Source of the DNA: Lachnospiraceae bacterium
GTDB lineage: Bacteria; Bacillota; Clostridia; Lachnospirales; Lachnospiraceae
DNA: 64,000 nt
Assembly: GCA_022766245.1 (NCBI GenBank)
Contig: JALEPL010000022.1
Coordinates: 62,001-126,000, forward strand
Direction: 5' to 3'
The notes under the pieces are model-generated. The model was not told the origin of the DNA. It saw nothing but the letters and a program-made list of their open reading frames with translations, and searched no databases. The position numbers were made by a program, and so were the translations under genes. Numbering within the stretch: position 1 is the stretch's first letter; each line of letters starts with the position of its first letter. Positions 58,563 to 64,000 of this stretch are shown piece after piece.

Positions 58563-60673
58563 TGCTTGCGATATGGAAAAGAGAATGGAAATCCTATTTT
58601 CAGACTGTGACAGGATGGCTTTTTATTGCTGCCACACTGGCGGTCTTTGCATTGTATTTTTATGTATATAACATGGCTTATGGCTATTCCAATGTCAGCT
58701 ATGCATTGTCTGCCATCACCATCATTTTTTTGATTACAATTCCGATTCTGACCATGAAATCCTTTGCGGATGAACGAAGAAACAAGACGGATCAGTTGCT
58801 TTTGACTGCACCCATATCGGTGGGAAAACTAGTTTGTGCGAAGTTTCTTGCCATGGCAAGTGTGTTTACCATGTGCGTTGTGGTGATCAGCCTGATGCCG
58901 TTATTCATGAGGATATTCGTAATAGTCCCCTTTGCGGAAAACTACGTGGGAATTTTAGGGTTTTGGCTGTATGGGCTGACCTGTATTGCCATTGGCACCT
59001 TTCTCTCTTCCCTGACGGAGAATGTGGTGATCTCGGCAGTGCTGACTTTCGTTGTCTTGTTTCTGGGATTTATGATGGGCAGTATCACCAGCCTGATTTC
59101 TTCTGACGGAAATATACTTACCATGATCTTGAACTGTTTTGATTTGCTTTCTCCCATGGAAATGATGATGAGCGGTGTACTGGATATAACCGGCATCGTG
59201 TATTATCTGAGCATGATCGTACTGTTTTTGTTTTTCACTATTGAGACCATCCAGAAAAGACGTTGGAATTTCAGTTCCAAGAAAATCGGACTTGGAGTTT
59301 TCAACGGGGCAATGCTGGTGGCAGGCCTGGCATTGGCAATTGTGATAAATCTGATAGCAAATGCATTGCCCAGCACCATCACCAGTCTGGATTTGACGAA
59401 TCAGAGGATTTACTCTATTACAGAGGATACTAAGAATTATCTGTCACAGTTGGATGAGGATATTACCATTTATGTGCTGTCTGCAAAGACTAACGCAGAT
59501 TCAGTATTGAGCAAAACTCTGGCATGTTTTGAGGAGGCCAGTGATCATATTCGAGTGGAATACAAAGATCCGGATAAGTATCCGAACTTTTATTTGAATT
59601 ATACGGAGGATTCAGTTTCGGAGAATTCGCTGATCGTGGAGGGAGAGGAACGCTCCAAGGTGGTGGATTTTAATGATATTTATGAGTATACCATGGATTC
59701 TTACAGTTATTCCTATGTATTGTCTTCCTATGACGGGGAGGGATTGATTGACAGTGCTATTGCCTACGTTACTACAGAGGAAATGCCGGTGTATTATGAA
59801 ATAACCGGACATGGTGAGAGCGCTGTCAGTGGAGCATTTCTTTCCTCAATGGAAAAAGGAAACATTTCTCTGGAAAAGTTAAATCTGATGGATTGTGACA
59901 AGATTCCGGAGAATACAGAGGTGGTTATTATTAATGGGCCTGTCAGTGACTTCTCCAAAGATGATGTGAATAAGGTTCTGGATTATATGAAAGCCGGCGG
60001 AAACCTCTTTATTACCACCACCTATACCGAAGCGGATATGAGTAATTTCTATCAGATTCTGGCGGAGTATTCCGTGGAAGTGCTGGATGGTATGGTGCTG
60101 GAAAATGATTCCAGTGCTTATTATCAGTATCCTTACTATATTCTCCCTAACGTGGAAAGTACCAACTGGACCTATTTCCTGAATGGATATATTTTCGCTC
60201 CCTTTGCACAGGGTATGTCCTATGAGGAGACAGATGATGTAAGCATCATCAGCATCCTCACCACCTCTGAGAACAGTGTTGTGAAAGCAGACGTAAAAAA
60301 TGTTTCCACCTACGAGTATGAGGAGGGGGATGCGAAGGGACCATTTACCCTTGGACTGTATGCGGAAAAGACTGTGGATGTGGGATCGAGCTGCGCAGTT
60401 ATCATCTCGGATACATCCATGTTTGAGGATGATGCTAATGAGATTGTATCCGGCACTAACAATCAGTTATTTACGAATTTGATTGCGGCATTGGATGAAT
60501 CGGAGACGGCTTACACCAATACGATGAGTGTTGCATCCAAGTCTTTGGAGAGTGAAGCGCTGATAGCACCGAGTCTGGTGGTATTCCTGACCGGTATCAT
60601 CGGAATCATTGTAATTCCGCTTGTGATTCTGATTGTGGGTATTGTTGTTTGGGCGAGAAGGAGAAGAAAATAA
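58562..60673 (+). CDS. ABC permease fused to a GldG-like auxiliary domain
   Basis: 703 residues. Residues 1-260 are an ABC-2 type permease with six hydrophobic segments. From residue 260 a further membrane segment leads to a long extracellular domain (YSITEDTKNYLSQLDEDITIYVL, YYEITGHGESAVSG, VVIINGPVSDFSKDDVNKVLDYM) as in GldG / ABC-transporter-auxiliary proteins. The end has a last membrane helix and RRRRK. It is thus a GldF-GldG fusion. It overlaps the next gene by one base (TAATG). Confidence 0.9.
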   Translation: MLAIWKREWKSYFQTVTGWLFIAATLAVFALYFYVYNMAYGYSNVSYALSAITIIFLITIPILTMKSFADERRNKTDQLLLTAPISVGKLVCAKFLAMASVFTMCVVVISLMPLFMRIFVIVPFAENYVGILGFWLYGLTCIAIGTFLSSLTENVVISAVLTFVVLFLGFMMGSITSLISSDGNILTMILNCFDLLSPMEMMMSGVLDITGIVYYLSMIVLFLFFTIETIQKRRWNFSSKKIGLGVFNGAMLVAGLALAIVINLIANALPSTITSLDLTNQRIYSITEDTKNYLSQLDEDITIYVLSAKTNADSVLSKTLACFEEASDHIRVEYKDPDKYPNFYLNYTEDSVSENSLIVEGEERSKVVDFNDIYEYTMDSYSYSYVLSSYDGEGLIDSAIAYVTTEEMPVYYEITGHGESAVSGAFLSSMEKGNISLEKLNLMDCDKIPENTEVVIINGPVSDFSKDDVNKVLDYMKAGGNLFITTTYTEADMSNFYQILAEYSVEVLDGMVLENDSSAYYQYPYYILPNVESTNWTYFLNGYIFAPFAQGMSYEETDDVSIISILTTSENSVVKADVKNVSTYEYEEGDAKGPFTLGLYAEKTVDVGSSCAVIISDTSMFEDDANEIVSGTNNQLFTNLIAALDESETAYTNTMSVASKSLESEALIAPSLVVFLTGIIGIIVIPLVILIVGIVVWARRRRK

Positions 60674-61320
60674 TGAAGAAACAGATAAAACAGTTCCTGG
60701 TTTTATTAGTACTTCTGATTGCCTGTGTGGCGGTATTTGTGGTGCTTTTTCTTTATAACAAGCGTCAGCAGGAGCGTGAGGAGGAAGAAAACAAAACGAT
60801 TTCTCTGATCCAGGCGGATTCGGAGGATATTACGGCGTTTTCCTACTATTATGAGGGGGATTTGCTGGAGTTTACCAAGAGGGAAAATAAATGGTATTAC
60901 ACGGCGGATGAGACGGTTACGTTGGATCAGGACACCATGGGGAACATGGTTCGATCACTGTCCGAAATGGAAGCTTCAGAGGAACTTGAGAATCCGGCAG
61001 CGCTCTCTGAATATGGGTTGGATGAACCAGTGAATACCATAACGGTTATGACGGAGGGGAAGGCGTACGTGGTTCTGGTGGGAGGAATCAACGGAATTAC
61101 CGGTCAATATTACATTAAGCTGGATTTTTCTGATGAAATCTATCTGACTGATACGGATTATGATTCCAAATTCTGGGTAAGTCTGGAGGATTTGACTGCG
61201 GAAGAGGAATCAGAGACTGTGGATGACACAGAGTTTGTGGATGACACAGAGTCTTTAGATGATACGGAGGAAGAGCGTGTATCAGATACCGAGATGGTAT
61301 CTGATACGGAAATGGATTAA
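60673..61320 (+). CDS. DUF4340 domain protein, ABC partner, with acidic repeat tail
   Basis: About 215 residues. One N-terminal membrane anchor (QFLVLLVLLIACVAVFVVLFL), then a beta-rich extracellular domain (WYYTADETVTLDQDTMGNMV, LSEYGLDEPVNTITV) of the DUF4340 type. It ends in an acidic repetitive tail built from VDDTE and SDTE-like units. ATG 60673 is chosen from its TAATG overlap with the permease stop. These proteins accompany GldFG-type ABC systems; the job is unknown. Confidence 0.85.
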   Translation: MKKQIKQFLVLLVLLIACVAVFVVLFLYNKRQQEREEEENKTISLIQADSEDITAFSYYYEGDLLEFTKRENKWYYTADETVTLDQDTMGNMVRSLSEMEASEELENPAALSEYGLDEPVNTITVMTEGKAYVVLVGGINGITGQYYIKLDFSDEIYLTDTDYDSKFWVSLEDLTAEEESETVDDTEFVDDTESLDDTEEERVSDTEMVSDTEMD

Positions 61321-62603
61321 TGAGTCTGTCTGTTTATATAGTTTGTTTTGAGTTTGGAATAGATGATTTTTTGACTCTTGTAAAGTCCAAAGTATCCAGA
61401 GAGCATGTAGCTGAAGGCGATGGATAACAGGTAGTAGGGCATACCTTCGAAACCAAAAAGCTCAAAGCTGATCAGCAGCGAAGTGAGGGGGCTGTTGGTA
61501 ACTCCGCAAAATAAGGAGCACATTCCAATGGCTGCACAGAGCGAAGGAGATAATCCTGTGAAGGTACCGAAAAGAAAGCCGAAGCTGGCTCCAATGAAGA
61601 AGGATGGGACGATTTCACCGCCCTTGTAACCGGCACCCAGGGTCAGGGCGGTAAACAGTATTTTAAGTAGAAAGGCCGCATAAGGGACAGAGCCTTCAAA
61701 ACAGTTGACCATCACTTCTACACCGGTTCCGTTGTAGGTCTGGCTGCCTACCAGGGCGGTGAGCAGGACGATGATGCAGCCGCCGGCAAAGGCTCTGAGA
61801 TACGGATTCTTAAATAATGTTTGATACAGTCGCTCCGTCTGATGGAGGCAGACACAGAATAAAATGCTGACCAAGGCGCAGAGGATAGCCAGAATGGAAG
61901 TAAGTATGGCTGTCTTCATGCTGAAGGTCGGCATTTCTTTAATTATGTATGCAGGAGATGACAGCCCAAAGAGTGTGGCAAGTCCATGGGCAGTAAGGGA
62001 AGAAATCACGCAGGGAAGCAATGCGGAGTAGTGCATGATGCCCACACTGACTACTTCCATGGAAAAGACGGCCGCCGCCATAGGTGTACCAAAGAGTGCA
62101 GAGAATGCGGCACTCATACCACACATGATCATAATATGACGATCATTCTGGTCAAAATGGAACAGGTGTCCCAGACTGTTTCCGATGCTTCCACCTAACT
62201 GAAGGGCAGCGCCTTCTCGGCCGGCAGATCCTCCACAGAGATGCGTCACCAGGGTGGAAATAAAAATCAGTGGTGCCATCCGCAGGGGGATCTCGGCTCC
62301 GGAGTGAATGGCGGAAAGTACCAGGTTGGTACCAGTATCCTTTGTGTTGCGGAACAGGTGATACAGACCGACGATGAGAAGACCTCCCACCGGCAGAAGC
62401 AGGATCAGCCAGGAATGGGCGGTTCGGGCAGCAGTAACAAAGTCCAGACCTTTATGGAAGATGATTCCCACCATCCCCACCAGAACACCGGTAAGCAACG
62501 CAAAAAATGCCCATTTTGCAGCGGTGACCAGCGCCTTGATACTGTCTGCCAGCGGTTGCCGAAGCTGGTTTATATCAAATTTTTTATCAAATAAAGAAAG
62601 CAT
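61317..62603 (-). CDS. ClC family chloride channel or antiporter
   Basis: 428 residues with about ten to twelve membrane helices. Family motifs: GGSAGREGAALQLGGSIGN (GREGP-like with Ala for Pro, including the gating Glu), GMSAAFSALFGTPMAAAVFSME, and GAGYKGGEIVPSFFIGASFG. It probably exchanges or passes chloride or a related anion; fluoride-type ClCs have other signatures. The ribosome binding site is AAGGAGAAAAACC. The 3' end overlaps the DUF4340 gene by 4 bases. Confidence 0.94.
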   Translation of the reverse strand: MLSLFDKKFDINQLRQPLADSIKALVTAAKWAFFALLTGVLVGMVGIIFHKGLDFVTAARTAHSWLILLLPVGGLLIVGLYHLFRNTKDTGTNLVLSAIHSGAEIPLRMAPLIFISTLVTHLCGGSAGREGAALQLGGSIGNSLGHLFHFDQNDRHIMIMCGMSAAFSALFGTPMAAAVFSMEVVSVGIMHYSALLPCVISSLTAHGLATLFGLSSPAYIIKEMPTFSMKTAILTSILAILCALVSILFCVCLHQTERLYQTLFKNPYLRAFAGGCIIVLLTALVGSQTYNGTGVEVMVNCFEGSVPYAAFLLKILFTALTLGAGYKGGEIVPSFFIGASFGFLFGTFTGLSPSLCAAIGMCSLFCGVTNSPLTSLLISFELFGFEGMPYYLLSIAFSYMLSGYFGLYKSQKIIYSKLKTNYINRQTH

Positions 62604-62745
62604 GAGGTTTTTCTCCTTTGTATTTATTTATTTGATAGTATCATTTATGGATGATTTTGACAAACAAATTTTTTCGCAAATTTAGTAAAAGTGTACAAAA
62701 ATAAAGAACAAAACTCACATATTTATACAAAATGTAAAATGAGTG

Positions 62746-62774
62746 TTGCTATTTTAATCAAAAAGAGGTATATT
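62746..62774 (+). promoter_or_regulatory. Probable promoter of the solute-binding protein gene
   Basis: TTGCTA (62746-62751), 17 bases and TATATT (62769-62774). A perfect operator-like palindrome lies just downstream. Confidence 0.5.
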
Positions 62775-62786
62775 ATAAACATCTAC

Positions 62787-62800
62787 TGAAAACGTTTTCA
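62787..62800 (+). promoter_or_regulatory. LacI/CcpA-type operator
   Basis: TGAAAACGTTTTCA is a perfect 14-bp palindrome with the central CG of LacI-family sites. It lies about 12 bases after the -10, near the transcription start, where a repressor would block initiation or elongation. Confidence 0.72.
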
Positions 62801-62889
62801 CGACACAAAAAACTGTTCATTTTATACAAAGAACAACATCGTGGAAGAAGTTTCGGGAAGGATGCACATTTATTTTAGGAGGATGTACT

Positions 62890-64000
62890 ATGAAAAGAAA
62901 ATTAGTATCACTTTTGTTGGTGGTTGCTATGACAGCTGGAATGGTAGCTGGTTGTGGTGACAACGGCAGTTCTGATGCAAGCTCTGACGCAAGTTCAAGT
63001 TCAGATTCAAGCTCTGACGCAAGCGCTGACAACAGCGCAGCAGGATCAGGTAAGGTTTATTACTTAAACTTCAAGCCTGAGCAGGATGAGGCTTGGCAGG
63101 ATCTGGCAGAGGCTTACACAGCAGAGACCGGTGTTGAGGTTACTGTTTTGACAGCAGCAGACGGCACCTATGAGTCTACCTTAAAGTCTGAGATGGCTAA
63201 GGAACAGGCTCCTACCTTATTCCAGGTTAACGGACCGGTTGGTCTTGCATCATGGAAAGACTACTGCGCAGACTTGTCTGGCAGCGAGGTATTTTCACAT
63301 CTGACCAGTGAAGATTATGCACTGAAGGATGGAGATTCTGTATTAGGTATCGCATATGTTATCGAGACATATGGTATCATTTACAACAAGTCTATCTTGG
63401 AAGACTACTGCACAATGGACAACGCAGTAATCGCTTCTGTAGATGAAATCAACAACTTCGACACCTTAAAGGCAGTTGCTGATGATATTCAGGCAAGAAA
63501 AGACGAGATCAACGAGCAGTTTGGATATAGCTTAATGGGAGCATTTACTTCAGCAGGTATGGATTCTTCTTCTGACTGGAGATTCAAGACTCACTTAGCT
63601 AACCTGCCGATTTACTATGAGTATCAGGCAGATGGTATCGGATCTACCGATGCAATCAAGGGTACATATCTTGACAACTACAAGAAGATCTGGGATCTGT
63701 ACATTACAGACTCTACCTGCGAGCCTGGATTACTTTCCAGCAAGACAGGTGATGAGGCTGAGTCAGAGTTCGGTATGGAAGAAGCAGTATTCTACCAGAA
63801 TGGTACTTGGGAGTACGGTAACCTGACCAATCCTGACAATGGTTACATTGTAACAGCTGATGACTTCAGCATGATGCCTATCTACATTGGCGTTGAAGGT
63901 GAGGAGAATCAGGGACTTTGTACCGGATCTGAGAACTACTGGTGTGTAAACAGCAAGGCATCTGCAGAGGATCAGCAGGCAACACTTGATTTCTTAAATT
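62890..64000 (+). CDS. Extracellular sugar-binding lipoprotein of an ABC transporter (runs off the right edge)
   Basis: About 370 codons are visible, with no stop before the window end. The N-terminus MKRKLVSLLLVVAMTAGMVA then GC is a lipoprotein signal with lipobox VAGC, followed by a long Ser/Asp/Ala-rich linker (about residues 23-52). The body reads as a family 1-type solute-binding protein: AWQDLAEAYTAETGVEVTVLT, MAKEQAPTLFQVNGP and FYQNGTWEYGNL. It probably delivers a sugar to a permease encoded further right. AGGAGG lies upstream. The LacI-type operator suggests carbon control. Confidence 0.92.
   Translation, partial: MKRKLVSLLLVVAMTAGMVAGCGDNGSSDASSDASSSSDSSSDASADNSAAGSGKVYYLNFKPEQDEAWQDLAEAYTAETGVEVTVLTAADGTYESTLKSEMAKEQAPTLFQVNGPVGLASWKDYCADLSGSEVFSHLTSEDYALKDGDSVLGIAYVIETYGIIYNKSILEDYCTMDNAVIASVDEINNFDTLKAVADDIQARKDEINEQFGYSLMGAFTSAGMDSSSDWRFKTHLANLPIYYEYQADGIGSTDAIKGTYLDNYKKIWDLYITDSTCEPGLLSSKTGDEAESEFGMEEAVFYQNGTWEYGNLTNPDNGYIVTADDFSMMPIYIGVEGEENQGLCTGSENYWCVNSKASAEDQQATLDFLN

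Overview
The window looks like chromosomal DNA from an anaerobic, spore-forming Clostridia, most likely the family Lachnospiraceae. The reasons are moderate GC, AGGAGG-type ribosome binding sites, a sporulation sigma factor (SigG), a Trp T-box leader, a BirA-type operator at bioY, pyruvate phosphate dikinase, phosphate acetyltransferase, a flavodiiron protein, and the serC-serA-DUF1015 gene order. Species assignment is not possible from sequence reading alone. No tRNA, rRNA, CRISPR array or complete insertion sequence was seen.

Layout. 1-9.6 kb: core metabolism with aroC (partial, minus strand), tgt, yajC, leuB, ilvD, ilvB, serC and serA, covering aromatic, branched-chain and serine synthesis. 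9.8-22.5 kb: a DUF1015 protein, an MscS channel, a cold-shock protein, an M16 protease, era-yqzL-recO, a lipoprotein, glyQS and ppdK. 22.6-33.4 kb: an accessory, partly decayed stretch. It holds an 85-bp tandem repeat array directly upstream of a PD-(D/E)XK-like nuclease gene, remnants of an MMPL transporter and a YhgE-like protein, TetR plus an alpha/beta hydrolase, an XRE regulator with a glycine-pentad tail, one broken and one intact CPBP protease gene, MarR plus a LiaF-like protein, a flavodiiron protein, an FNT-type channel and an AraC regulator. 33.4-41 kb: a GH13 glycosidase, a minus-strand DUF6062/MoxR/DUF58/DUF4129-like cluster, pta and greA. 41-52 kb: a pair of paralogous envelope proteins (minus), a T-box-controlled trp operon in the order E-G-C-F-B-A-D, sigG and bioY. 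52-64 kb: a coiled-coil protein, argS, exodeoxyribonuclease III, a two-domain PPK2 kinase, a GldFG-like ABC system with a DUF4340 partner, a ClC channel and the start of a sugar-binding lipoprotein gene that runs off the window.

The most unusual locus is 22.84-24.01 kb. Four 85-bp-spaced repeat units each carry a hairpin whose stem keeps pairing through compensatory changes, and each hairpin is followed at once by an ATG that opens a very short reading frame. The array runs straight into a nuclease-like gene whose best-placed start codon is ACG. The layout recalls type III toxin-antitoxin modules (repeat RNA upstream of a nuclease), but the protein does not look like ToxN, so a new RNA-repeat/nuclease pair is possible. 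This is inference.

The intergenic DNA is crowded with at least four families of small inverted-repeat elements. The largest family has termini like GTATCTGTTCAGAAC, and shorter copies look like internal-deletion derivatives of a roughly 190-bp form, as in MITEs. One copy abuts the leuB stop codon, and a second family sits inside the trp operon just ahead of the displaced trpD.
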